A program made the position numbers and the translations under genes. Under the pieces are notes generated by a model. That model saw only the letters and a program-made list of their open reading frames with translations. It did no database searches and was not told where the DNA came from. Of a DNA stretch of 10,822 bases, positions 1 to 6,583 are shown piece after piece. Origin of the DNA: Flavobacteriales bacterium UBA5869 (GTDB taxonomy: Bacteria; Bacteroidota; Bacteroidia; Flavobacteriales_D; Crocinitomicaceae); contig DJFP01000011.1 in the NCBI GenBank assembly GCA_002432565.1, positions 4,027 through 14,848 of the forward strand, read 5' to 3'. Numbering within the stretch: position 1 is the first letter of the stretch; every line of letters begins with the position of its first letter.

Positions 1-213
1 CCCATTATGCATGTTGAAAAGACCGAAATCTGTTTCAATATGAAAAGCACTTGTTCAATTTGAAATAACAGCTCAATCCCTTATTCGAACTCATAAAGAC
101 CAAATCCGTTCTGTTATTCCCATTTTAAAGGCAATTAATTTTTTTTAACAACATCATATCCGCTTATGGCAAAACCCTTGAATGGTTTGGAAAACAAATC
201 AAAACACTTAGTC

Positions 214-762
214 ATGAAAAATTCCATGAAATTCGCAACCCGCATCTTAATGCTTTGTTTCACTTTAAGCCTGACAGGCAATTTGTATGCGCATCCTTCA
301 CATCCACCGAAGAAACACCGGTATTATTACTATCCGAGACAGAATGTCTATTATGATCCGGCAGCAAGTGTTTATTTTGTCTGGGAGCGTAATCACTGGA
401 AACCTATTCCCCATTATTGGTCCACAAGTTATTTCGTTTATTCCGACTCTCCGCGCATGGAATTGTGGATTGCATCCGAGCATCCCTATTATTACAATGT
501 AGAGCATCGAAGAACATATTATGCATATCGTGTTCCGGCACCCGCACCAAGACCTGCTCCGGCACAGGCAAGGCTGCGGGTTGACAGCAGGCCGAAACCA
601 AATGTGAGTTTCCATTTGGAGATAAATTCCAGACCGGAACCACAGCCTGTTTATGTGGAAGAACGCGTGATTGTTGTAAAGGAACGTGGTCGCGGTCATC
701 ATCACCATGGACATGGACACGGTCATCATCCTGGTCATGGCAGAGGCCGCGGACACCATTAA
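214..762 (+). CDS. Secreted Tyr/His-rich small protein, function unknown
   Basis: A protein of 182 residues from the chosen start. Residues 1-26 form a signal peptide (MKNSMK n-region, hydrophobic core, likely cut after NLYA), so it should be exported to the periplasm or cell surface. The mature part begins with an aromatic block (about 35-106) containing YYYYPRQNVYYDPA and several Tyr/Trp pairs. This resembles the 'YYxPxxNVYYD' proteins common in Bacteroidota, whose function I do not know. A Pro/Ala stretch follows (107-118). The tail (about 159-182) is almost only Gly, Arg and His, with HHHH and GHGHGHH, which suggests metal binding (inference). The frame is open from an earlier ATG at 166, but that start would put 16 polar residues before the signal peptide; the ATG at 226 is also possible. 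No clear promoter is visible upstream. The 3' end runs into a shared terminator. Confidence 0.72.
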   Translation: MKNSMKFATRILMLCFTLSLTGNLYAHPSHPPKKHRYYYYPRQNVYYDPAASVYFVWERNHWKPIPHYWSTSYFVYSDSPRMELWIASEHPYYYNVEHRRTYYAYRVPAPAPRPAPAQARLRVDSRPKPNVSFHLEINSRPEPQPVYVEERVIVVKERGRGHHHHGHGHGHHPGHGRGRGHH

Positions 763-799
763 AAAGAAACCCCGACATTTATCGTCGGGGTTTCTTTTT
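761..799. terminator. Bidirectional intrinsic terminator between convergent genes
   Basis: A perfect 16-bp inverted repeat: left arm AAAAAGAAACCCCGAC (761-776), 7-nt loop, right arm 784-799. The GC-rich core is flanked by an A-run on one side and a T-run on the other, so it reads as a rho-independent terminator on both strands. It overlaps the stop codon of the secreted-protein gene (760-762) and that of the phosphohexomutase gene (798-800), so two convergent genes share one compact terminator. Confidence 0.93.
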
Positions 800-2207
800 A
801 ATTACATATTGTTTCCTCGGTTACTTTCAGGATTTCCCTAACTTCTTCCAATGTCGGAGCTTCTGCATACGTGCGTAAAACAGGTTCAGTCCCCGATGCG
901 CGGATCATCATCCAGCGATTATCGTCGAAGAAGAATTTCCAGCCGTCAATGGTTCCTACTTCGCTTACAGTGTATTTTCCGAATCTCTTATATTCGTTGT
1001 TGCTGCATTTCTCAACGATTGCCTGTTTTTTCTCTTCCGTCAGGTGTAAATCATTTCGTTCGAACTTAAATGCTCCGACAATCTCGTACACTTCTTCGAT
1101 TAATTGGTCAAGTGTCTTACCGGATTTCGCCATGTACTCCCAAATGATCAATCCCATCCAGATCCCGTCACGCTCGGGAATATGTCCTTTTACTGCAATT
1201 CCCCCGGATTCTTCGCCACCGATCAACACGTCTTCATCTACCATGATCCCAGCTATGTATTTGAAACCGATTTTTACTACTTCATAGTCTAAACCGTAAT
1301 GTTCCGCCAGTTTTTTTACACGCGGGGTCGTACTGAATGCAGTAACTACTTTTCCGCTCATTCCCTTATTACTTACCAAATAATGCAGTAACAACAAAAT
1401 AATGTGGTGAGAATCGATAAATTCACCTTTGCCGTTATACAAGCCAATTCTGTCTGCATCTCCGTCTGTTGCCAGAGCACAGTGAATGTTTCCTTTTGTA
1501 ATAATATAGCGCTCCAATTCCTGCAGGTTCTTCTGGATAGGCTCAGGTGCCTGCCCCATAAAGGACGGATTGTAATCGCAATGAAGCAGCTGCACATCCG
1601 GCAGAATGCGTCTGATCACATTTTGACCGGCTCCGTACATAGCGTCGTATACCAGGTTTAATCCCGATTTACGAATGGCTTCCAGGTCGAAGTTTTTTTC
1701 AATGTGCTGTACGTAACGTGTTTCAAAGTCTACGATTTCCAGTTTCCCGGATTTCTCGAATTGGCTTAGGTCAACCGATTTATAGTCAAACGGAAGAGAA
1801 TCCGGAATAATGTCTTCGATTTCCTGCACCAATTCAGGCGTCAGCGGTCCGCCATAATGTGCTTTCAACTTATAACCATTATAAGAAGGCGGATTGTGAC
1901 TTGCCGTTAGAATAACTCCCAAACCACATCCCAATTGATTTGCGGCAAGAGAAATCATCGGTGTTGAAACGAAACCTTTCGACATCAACACTTCTATCCC
2001 TTCGTGCAAAAGTACTTTGGCAACAGTTTCAGCAAAAAGTTCTCCTGCAAAACGACAGTCATGACCCAATGCAATTTTTGAATTCCAATCGGATTTTTTA
2101 AGCCACTGTGCAGTTGCATAAGCCACACGTGCTACATTCTCTACTGTAAATTCATCTGCGATGATCGCTCTCCAACCATCTGTTCCAAATTTTATTTTTG
2201 TTGCCAA
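798..2207 (-). CDS. Phosphoglucomutase/phosphomannomutase (alpha-D-phosphohexomutase)
   Basis: A full-length cytoplasmic phosphohexomutase of 469 residues, the usual size for the family. It interconverts hexose 1- and 6-phosphates through a phosphoserine enzyme and a bisphosphate intermediate, feeding sugar-nucleotide and polysaccharide synthesis. Visible motifs in order: GTDGWR (8-13); the active-site loop TASHNP (101-106) with Ser103 as phosphoserine; the Mg-binding loop DGDADR (248-253); the sugar-specificity loop GGEESGG (330-336); and the phosphate-binding loop RASGTEPVLR (436-445). GEESGG is shared by glucose- and mannose-type enzymes, so I leave the substrate open and give no symbol. 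The start is a TTG codon at 2207-2205. An in-frame TAA lies five codons upstream with no ATG between, and the N-terminus fits family members that begin just before KIKFGTDGWR. A TATATTTG box lies 22 nt upstream. The gene is monocistronic and ends in the shared terminator. Confidence 0.95.
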   Translation of the reverse strand: MATKIKFGTDGWRAIIADEFTVENVARVAYATAQWLKKSDWNSKIALGHDCRFAGELFAETVAKVLLHEGIEVLMSKGFVSTPMISLAANQLGCGLGVILTASHNPPSYNGYKLKAHYGGPLTPELVQEIEDIIPDSLPFDYKSVDLSQFEKSGKLEIVDFETRYVQHIEKNFDLEAIRKSGLNLVYDAMYGAGQNVIRRILPDVQLLHCDYNPSFMGQAPEPIQKNLQELERYIITKGNIHCALATDGDADRIGLYNGKGEFIDSHHIILLLLHYLVSNKGMSGKVVTAFSTTPRVKKLAEHYGLDYEVVKIGFKYIAGIMVDEDVLIGGEESGGIAVKGHIPERDGIWMGLIIWEYMAKSGKTLDQLIEEVYEIVGAFKFERNDLHLTEEKKQAIVEKCSNNEYKRFGKYTVSEVGTIDGWKFFFDDNRWMMIRASGTEPVLRTYAEAPTLEEVREILKVTEETICN

Positions 2208-2228
2208 ATTGATTCTGTTTTAATTGCT

Positions 2229-2236
2229 CAAATATA
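2229..2236 (-). promoter_or_regulatory. Candidate -7 box of the phosphohexomutase promoter
   Basis: On the minus strand the sequence reads TATATTTG, an exact fit to the Bacteroidota -7 consensus TAnnTTTG. It lies 22 nt upstream of the TTG start, which implies a leader of only about 15 nt. No good TTTG -33 element is seen at the expected distance, only a T-rich patch near 2260, so this is a motif-only call. Confidence 0.45.
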
Positions 2237-2277
2237 ATGAATACGGGGATTCAGGATTGAAAATAAGCAGATAAATT

Positions 2278-2309
2278 CCTCCCCCTCAGTCCCCCTCCGA
2301 AGGGGAATG
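2278..2309. repeat. CCCCCT/AGGGG-type intergenic repeat
   Basis: A C-rich stretch, CCTCCCCCTCAG followed by CCCCCTCCGAAGGGGAATG, stands out in an AT-rich gap between two minus-strand genes. It contains the short hairpin CCCCT (2292-2296), CCGA loop, AGGGG (2301-2305). From memory, C-rich elements of this look (CCCCTNNNTCCCCTNNNAAGGGGAA) recur between genes in Bacteroidota genomes. Its multiplicity cannot be checked here. It could also help terminate the upstream gene, but no T-run follows. Confidence 0.4.
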
Positions 2310-2334
2310 CTTTGGAAATCCTTTACTAAATCGA

Positions 2335-3315
2335 TTATTCTCTTGTCCAGATGCGCGTGTTGAGGTTTAAGTCTTCGATAATACCGGTCATCAAGTTCAT
2401 CATATTAATGATGATCCGATAATCTTCTTCCTTCAAAAGAGAACCAAAAACGGACGGTTCGAACAAATCCATATTGTTAAAGACTGCGATGTAGACCTGG
2501 TTGTTCCGGAAAGAAATCGCTACTTTGAAATTAATCCGTTTGGTCATATCCAGCAGTCTTTCCATCATCGAAGGTGTCAATATATAACGGCACTCCTGCT
2601 CATCGGTGCTGTAAACGGCAAATTTTTTCTCGAATTCCGGGTTTTCCAATTTTACCAGATTCCCCGGCCTGCTTGGATTCCATTGCTGGAATTTACGCCC
2701 CAGTTTTCCCAGGTAACGTTCCATCGTATCGACGTCGATCATGGTTTCTCCGTGGAAATTCTTGTGAAAGTCACTCACAAACAACATTCCTTTAAAGATC
2801 GTGTGCCAATGTTCCTGGCGATTTCCCTTACTATCGGTAGATACTGTTTTGTATTCCGTATGGATCTCCCCGAAAGAAAAGTCGGTTGCGTCAAATTTTC
2901 CGGAAATAGTATCTTCTGCTTTATAGCGGTCTACGCGCTGCGTGAAAATTCTGCTTTCACCATATTGAGCCATCAGGCTTCTATGCGGATCGTATTCCAA
3001 TCTTTCATCCACAAATTTTACTACCGCCGGTATCACTCTTCCTTTGAACCTGGTTTTAAAATCTTTATAAAAACGCTGGTGCTTAATGATCATTACTACC
3101 AGCGAAACGATCAGTACGATACCTGCCGCGATGACAAAAGGAATAAAATTTCGGGGCCCCGAAGCAAGCCATGCAATAAGAATCGCCGCTACCAGCCCGA
3201 AACAAATGAAGAAACCAATCCAAAATCGCTTCACATATGCCTTTCTTTCTGCTTCCAGAACTCCCAAATCTCCGGCAATCAGATCTGCCTGAAGTTGTGC
3301 AAAATTGATTTCCAT
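2335..3315 (-). CDS. DUF3137 family membrane protein, LemA partner
   Basis: A protein of 326 residues. It has a short polar N-terminus, two adjacent transmembrane segments (about 31-51 and 58-78), then a long soluble domain that should lie on the cytoplasmic side if both termini are inside. The soluble part shows the conserved patterns I associate with DUF3137: DxISGKxxxxxFSFGEIHTEYK (about 135-156) and HTIFKGMLFVSDFHKNFHG (171-189). The biochemical role of the family is not known. The gene starts 3 nt after the lemA stop, so the two are almost certainly co-transcribed and translationally coupled. LemA/DUF3137 pairs are a recurrent arrangement, which supports both calls and suggests that the two proteins act together at the membrane (inference). 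The ATG at 3315 is the first in frame after the lemA stop. No frameshift is seen. Confidence 0.85.
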   Translation of the reverse strand: MEINFAQLQADLIAGDLGVLEAERKAYVKRFWIGFFICFGLVAAILIAWLASGPRNFIPFVIAAGIVLIVSLVVMIIKHQRFYKDFKTRFKGRVIPAVVKFVDERLEYDPHRSLMAQYGESRIFTQRVDRYKAEDTISGKFDATDFSFGEIHTEYKTVSTDSKGNRQEHWHTIFKGMLFVSDFHKNFHGETMIDVDTMERYLGKLGRKFQQWNPSRPGNLVKLENPEFEKKFAVYSTDEQECRYILTPSMMERLLDMTKRINFKVAISFRNNQVYIAVFNNMDLFEPSVFGSLLKEEDYRIIINMMNLMTGIIEDLNLNTRIWTRE

Positions 3316-3318
3316 CGC

Positions 3319-3834
3319 TTAATCGTTGAATTTCAGGTATTCTTTCTTTTCCATGTTGTTTCGCTTTGCAATAACAGACGAAGGAAACTGAAGGACCGCA
3401 TTATTAAAGATCTCAATGGACATGTTATATGTTCTTCGGGAAGCCGCCAATTGTTCTTCCATTTCGTTCATACTTCTCTGAAGCATCATAAACTGTTCAC
3501 TTGCCTTTAAATCCGGGTATGCTTCTGCTTTGATCAAAAACTGACTGAACTGGTTTTGCAGCTCCTGATTTCCCAATGCCAGTGCTTCCGTATCGCGGGA
3601 ACCTGATCGAAGAGCAGTTAATTTTTCCAACAACTCTTTTTCATGAGTCATATAACCACTTACACAAGAAGTCAACTGCGGAATTAGATCAAAGCGTTTT
3701 TTCAACATTACGTCTACGGATGCAAATGCATTTTCAACCTGGTTTTCTTTGGCAATAAGTCCGTTCTTAATAACAATCACAGCAATCAGCGGGACGAGGA
3801 TGATTACGGCAACCAAAATAATGATCAATAGCAT
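3319..3834 (-). CDS. lemA: LemA family membrane protein
   Basis: A protein of 171 residues, near the usual LemA size of about 180-190. Residues 1-23 form one hydrophobic helix with almost no preceding charge, followed by a cluster containing Lys and Asn. LemA proteins are typically inserted with the N-terminus outside and a cytoplasmic helical bundle. Family signatures are visible: ENQVENAFASVDVMLKKR with FDLIPQL (about 30-54), AYPDLKASEQF (about 104-114), and NMSIEIFNNAVLQFP with SSVIA (about 137-156). The function of LemA proteins is unsettled. This gene heads a two-gene unit with the DUF3137 gene. The 167-nt upstream gap is shared with a divergent hydrolase gene and shows no convincing TAnnTTTG box on the minus strand. 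The start ATG at 3834 directly precedes the hydrophobic helix. Confidence 0.93.
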   Translation of the reverse strand: MLLIIILVAVIILVPLIAVIVIKNGLIAKENQVENAFASVDVMLKKRFDLIPQLTSCVSGYMTHEKELLEKLTALRSGSRDTEALALGNQELQNQFSQFLIKAEAYPDLKASEQFMMLQRSMNEMEEQLAASRRTYNMSIEIFNNAVLQFPSSVIAKRNNMEKKEYLKFND

Positions 3835-4001
3835 ATAGGTATTTTTTGCCGAAGATAATCAGACTCCCAAAAATTCCCTGTAATTTCTACTATTTTTTAG
3901 AACCGGCAATCATTTTATTGTGCCTTCTGTATTCTTAAAAGATCTTATAACTATCTTAAATTTAAATTTCAGGGGATTCTAGTCATTTAAACAGCTGTCA
4001 G

Positions 4002-4946
4002 ATGATTATACAAGCAAGTAACTTCACGGATAAATTGACCAATTCAGGAACTGAACAGGCGATTTTTTACACCATTTTCCAGCCGGAAGAAAAACCGGTC
4101 AAAGCTACTATCCTGATCTTACACGGAATGCAGGAACACAGTGGTCGTTATACTGAATTTGCACAATTTCTTGCCGCAAACGGATATGCTGTGCTTACTT
4201 ATGATCATGCCGGGCATGGAAAAACAGCTGTACTTGAATCCGACCACGGCTATTTCCATGCCACAAAAGCAGCAAAACGTGTAGTAGATGATGCGGAAAA
4301 AATGGCCGGACTATTGGAAAAAGGCTTTCCAAACGTTCCCCGTTTTGTTCTTGGACATTCCATGGGATCATTTATCACCCGGTGTTTGCTTCAACAGGCT
4401 CATGACCAATTTGACGGAGCCATTCTTATAGGAACCGGGGGAAAGGAATTCATTGCTCCGGTAGCACGGTTTGTGTTTTCGATCCTGAACAGCCTGGCAC
4501 CGCAAAAAAGAAGCAAAAAACTGAACCGTTTTTTCAATAATCTGAATAATAAACGTTTCAAAAACGAAACTTCGGAAACCCGATGGCTGAGTGTCAATAA
4601 AGCCAATCAACTGGCATTCGTTCAGGATGAACTTTGTGGAATCCCGTTTACACATAACGGCTTTCACACTTTACTGACCCTAAACATCCGATCAACCGGA
4701 AACGACTGGGCAGATAAAATCTCCAGGGATTTTCCATTCCTGTTTGTAAGCGGCGCCGAGGACCCTATCGGGAATTTTGGGAAAGGAGTTACGAAAACAG
4801 TAAAGAACATGAAAGAAGATGGCTTTTCAAACATCCAATTGCTTTTGTATCCTAAAATGAGGCATGAGATCCTGAATGAAGTTGTTAGAGAACAGGTTTT
4901 CGAAGATATCCGGAATTGGATGGATGACCGCTGTTCGGGAAAATAA
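4002..4946 (+). CDS. Alpha/beta hydrolase, monoacylglycerol lipase-like
   Basis: A protein of 314 residues with the alpha/beta-hydrolase fold of the Hydrolase_4 (serine aminopeptidase S33 / lysophospholipase) group. It has the oxyanion HG (41-42) in ILILHGMQEHSGRY, the turn YDHAGHGKT (67-75), and the nucleophile elbow GHSMGS (118-123) with Ser120. The probable acid is Asp254 in VSGAEDPIG and the probable base is His288 in YPKMRHEIL. The block around 150-215 is Lys/Asn-rich and should be the cap over the active site. HGMxEHSxRY and DHxGHGxS-type motifs are characteristic of monoacylglycerol lipase-like enzymes, so an esterase acting on lysophospholipid or monoglyceride is the best guess; the substrate is unproven. 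No signal peptide is present, so it is cytoplasmic. It diverges from lemA across 167 nt of AT-rich DNA. TAAATTTA near 3956-3963 is only a weak -7 candidate. A hairpin terminator follows. Confidence 0.88.
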   Translation: MIIQASNFTDKLTNSGTEQAIFYTIFQPEEKPVKATILILHGMQEHSGRYTEFAQFLAANGYAVLTYDHAGHGKTAVLESDHGYFHATKAAKRVVDDAEKMAGLLEKGFPNVPRFVLGHSMGSFITRCLLQQAHDQFDGAILIGTGGKEFIAPVARFVFSILNSLAPQKRSKKLNRFFNNLNNKRFKNETSETRWLSVNKANQLAFVQDELCGIPFTHNGFHTLLTLNIRSTGNDWADKISRDFPFLFVSGAEDPIGNFGKGVTKTVKNMKEDGFSNIQLLLYPKMRHEILNEVVREQVFEDIRNWMDDRCSGK

Positions 4947-4980
4947 AAAATCCTTCCCGGTTTAAACGAGAAGGACTTTT
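4945..4980 (+). terminator. Intrinsic terminator of the hydrolase gene
   Basis: Immediately after the stop codon, TCCTTCCCG (4951-4959) pairs with CGAGAAGGA (4967-4975) with one mismatch around a 7-nt AT-rich loop. An A-run precedes the stem and CTTTT follows it. Position, stem and tail fit a rho-independent terminator for the hydrolase gene; the T-tail is short. Confidence 0.68.
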
Positions 4981-4994
4981 GCAATTATTTCAAA

Positions 4995-5056
4995 CTTTGC
5001 GTCCTTTGCTTCTTAGCAGTAAAAAATTAAACCGCTAAGATTGACAGAACGCAGAA
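4995..5056. repeat. Imperfect 26-bp inverted repeat
   Basis: The left arm begins CTTTGCGTCCTTTGC and ends CTTAGCAGT (4995-5020). The right arm begins ACCGCTAAG and ends GAACGCAGAA (5031-5056). The spacer is the 10-nt A/T run 5021-5030. About 18 of 26 positions pair, with the best blocks being TGCGT and TCTTAGC. It lies between the convergent hydrolase and rocD genes. The words CTTTGCGTC and CCGCTAAG are, from memory, typical of dispersed intergenic repeats in Bacteroidota. It may also act as a terminator-like structure after rocD, but it has no clean T-run. Confidence 0.5.
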
Positions 5057-5066
5057 TATTTATCCC

Positions 5067-6308
5067 TTATTTTTTGAAGTTCAAAACTGTTTTTTCGATG
5101 ATGGCAACACATTCCATCAACTGTTCTTCAGTCATCACCAATGGCGGTGCAAAACGGATAATGTTCCCGTGAGTTGGTTTTGCCAGCAATCCGTTGTTTT
5201 TCAATTCAACACACAGGTTCCAGGCAGTTTTACTTTGTTCCGTATCGTTTACGATAATTGCATTCAACAGTCCTTTTCCGCGTACTTTCACGATCAGGTC
5301 TGTTTGTGTAATGATGCGTTCCATTTCTTTACGGAATAGCTTTCCAAGACGCTCTGCATTCTCAGCCAGTTTCTCCTCTGTCACAACTTCCAAAGCCGCA
5401 ATCGCAACTTTAGCTGCCAGCGGGTTTCCTCCGAAAGTAGATCCGTGCTGACCGGGCTTGATTACCATCATGATATCGTCATTTGCAAAAACAGCAGAAA
5501 CCGGGTAAACTCCGCCGGAGATTGCTTTTCCAAGGATCAGGATGTCGGGTTTCACATTTTCATGATCAACTGCCAGTAATTTACCTGTACGTGCAATTCC
5601 TGTCTGCACCTCATCTGCCATAAAGAGGATATTATTCTTCGAACAAATTTCTTTTGCTCCGGCTAAATAGCCATCATTCGGAACATATACCCCGGCTTCT
5701 CCCTGTATAGGCTCTACCAGGAACCCGATCACATTTGGCTGCTTTGCAGCTTCTGCCAATGCATCCAGGTCGTTGTAAGGAATACGGATAAACCCGGGAG
5801 TAAACGGACCGAAGTTCGTACTTGCATCCGGATCGCTTGAGAAAGAAACAATGGTAGTTGTTCTACCGTGGAAGTTTTGTTCACAAACAATAATCTGCGC
5901 CTGGTTTTCAGCAACACCTTTCTTTTCGTACCCCCATTTACGTGCTATTTTGATAGCAGTTTCCACCGCTTCGGCACCGGTATTCATCGGAAGTACTTTA
6001 TCAAAACCAAAGTATTCAGTCACGAATTTCTCATAAACTCCCAGAGTATCGTTGTAAAAAGCACGTGACGTAAGCGTTAATGTTTGTGCCTGGTCTGTCA
6101 AAGCTTTTACAATCTTAGGGTGACAATGCCCCTGGTTTACTGCCGAATAAGCAGAAAGGAAGTCGAAATACTTTTTTCCTTCAACATCCCAAACATAAAC
6201 TCCTTCTCCTTTAGCAAGAACGACCGGAAGCGGATGGTAATTATGCGCTCCGTAACGATCTTCCAACTGCATCAATTCTTCCGATGACAATCTGTCTAGT
6301 GTTACCAT
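5067..6308 (-). CDS. rocD: Ornithine--oxo-acid aminotransferase
   Basis: A class III PLP-dependent aminotransferase that moves the delta-amino group of ornithine to 2-oxoglutarate, giving glutamate 5-semialdehyde (arginine/ornithine breakdown, proline synthesis). Length is 413 residues from the chosen start, the normal size. Numbered from that start: the N-terminal block [19 protein letters not shown] (19-37) is close to ornithine aminotransferases; [13 protein letters not shown] (52-64); [12 protein letters not shown] (107-118) for the PLP phosphate; HGRTT (147-151); [13 protein letters not shown] (231-243) with Asp232 binding the pyridine nitrogen; and LGKAISGG (259-266) with Lys261 as the Schiff-base lysine. 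STFGGNPLA (290-298) closes the active site. The start at 6308 follows AAAAAAAGATATT and matches where homologues begin. An ATG nine codons upstream (6335) is in frame but adds residues that I do not recognise. A TATCTTTG box lies about 94 nt upstream. Confidence 0.95.
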   Translation of the reverse strand: MVTLDRLSSEELMQLEDRYGAHNYHPLPVVLAKGEGVYVWDVEGKKYFDFLSAYSAVNQGHCHPKIVKALTDQAQTLTLTSRAFYNDTLGVYEKFVTEYFGFDKVLPMNTGAEAVETAIKIARKWGYEKKGVAENQAQIIVCEQNFHGRTTTIVSFSSDPDASTNFGPFTPGFIRIPYNDLDALAEAAKQPNVIGFLVEPIQGEAGVYVPNDGYLAGAKEICSKNNILFMADEVQTGIARTGKLLAVDHENVKPDILILGKAISGGVYPVSAVFANDDIMMVIKPGQHGSTFGGNPLAAKVAIAALEVVTEEKLAENAERLGKLFRKEMERIITQTDLIVKVRGKGLLNAIIVNDTEQSKTAWNLCVELKNNGLLAKPTHGNIIRFAPPLVMTEEQLMECVAIIEKTVLNFKK

Positions 6309-6401
6309 AATATCTTTTTTTAAAGCTGCTATCACTCGTCACGGAGAGCAATCATCCTTTCCTCATTTGCAGTCGCAGGAGAGAAATCATCCCGGGAACA
6401 A

Positions 6402-6409
6402 CAAAGATA
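6402..6409 (-). promoter_or_regulatory. Candidate -7 box of the rocD promoter
   Basis: The minus strand reads TATCTTTG, matching TAnnTTTG exactly. It lies about 94 nt upstream of the rocD start, implying a leader of roughly 85 nt, long enough for post-transcriptional control. The region upstream of it on the minus strand is T-rich (6425-6435 as A-run on plus), but no clear TTTG -33 element is seen. Confidence 0.45.
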
Positions 6410-6462
6410 AGCAAATATTCATGTTAAAAAAAGAGAAGAAGGAAGCATGTTCCGAAGACCGA

Positions 6463-6488
6463 GGCTTCATCAGGCAAGATGAAGAGCC
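6463..6488. other. Hairpin in the rocD-desaturase intergenic region
   Basis: GGCTTCATC (6463-6471) pairs with GATGAAGAGCC (6478-6488), leaving a 2-nt bulge and the 6-nt loop AGGCAA. It lies between two divergent promoter candidates, upstream of both, so it would not be in either predicted leader. It may be a protein-binding site or be unimportant. The short reading frames on both strands of 6367-6572 show no family signature, and I regard them as non-coding. Confidence 0.35.
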
Positions 6489-6561
6489 GAAGGAGAATGC
6501 AAATGGGTGTAACATCGTTCCCCTATCAATCACTTTCTCAGGATCGAACGCTTTTATTTCG

Positions 6562-6569
6562 TAACTTTG
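6562..6569 (+). promoter_or_regulatory. Candidate -7 box of the desaturase promoter
   Basis: TAACTTTG followed by C is a textbook flavobacterial -7 box (TAnnTTTG). The desaturase ATG is only 14 nt after the box, so transcription would begin a few bases before the start codon, giving a very short leader. This also argues against the open-frame start at 6479, which would lie upstream of the promoter. No strong -33 TTTG is visible at the usual distance. Confidence 0.55.
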
Positions 6570-6583
6570 CATTGAATTTAATA

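Noticed and set aside
18..107. Similar words AAAGACCGAAATCT (18-31) and AAAGACCAAATCC (95-107), and small palindromes TTTCAATATGAAA and TTCAATTTGAA near 33-64
   Set aside because: They are short, AT-rich and imperfect, as expected by chance in such DNA, with no promoter link.
298..778. Minus-strand frames of 153 and 124 residues over the secreted-protein gene
   Set aside because: They are antisense to a gene with a clear signal peptide, and their Met/Thr- and Asp/His-rich stretches are the complement of the His/Gly repeat.
2683..3510. Long 275-residue plus-strand frame across the DUF3137 gene
   Set aside because: It lies opposite the coding strand of two well-supported genes, has a Cys/Phe/His-heavy shadow composition and shows no family motif.
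6367..6572. Short frames on both strands (65 and 61 residues) between rocD and the desaturase gene
   Set aside because: They overlap the candidate promoters, have no recognisable protein features and no sensible start context.
6479..6583. N-terminal extension of the desaturase from ATG 6479
   Set aside because: It would begin upstream of the TAACTTTG promoter box, and its Arg/Ser-rich residues are not desaturase-like.
6410..6583. Riboswitch in the rocD-desaturase gap
   Set aside because: I looked for known cores such as those of SAM or cobalamin riboswitches and found none; only one simple hairpin is present.
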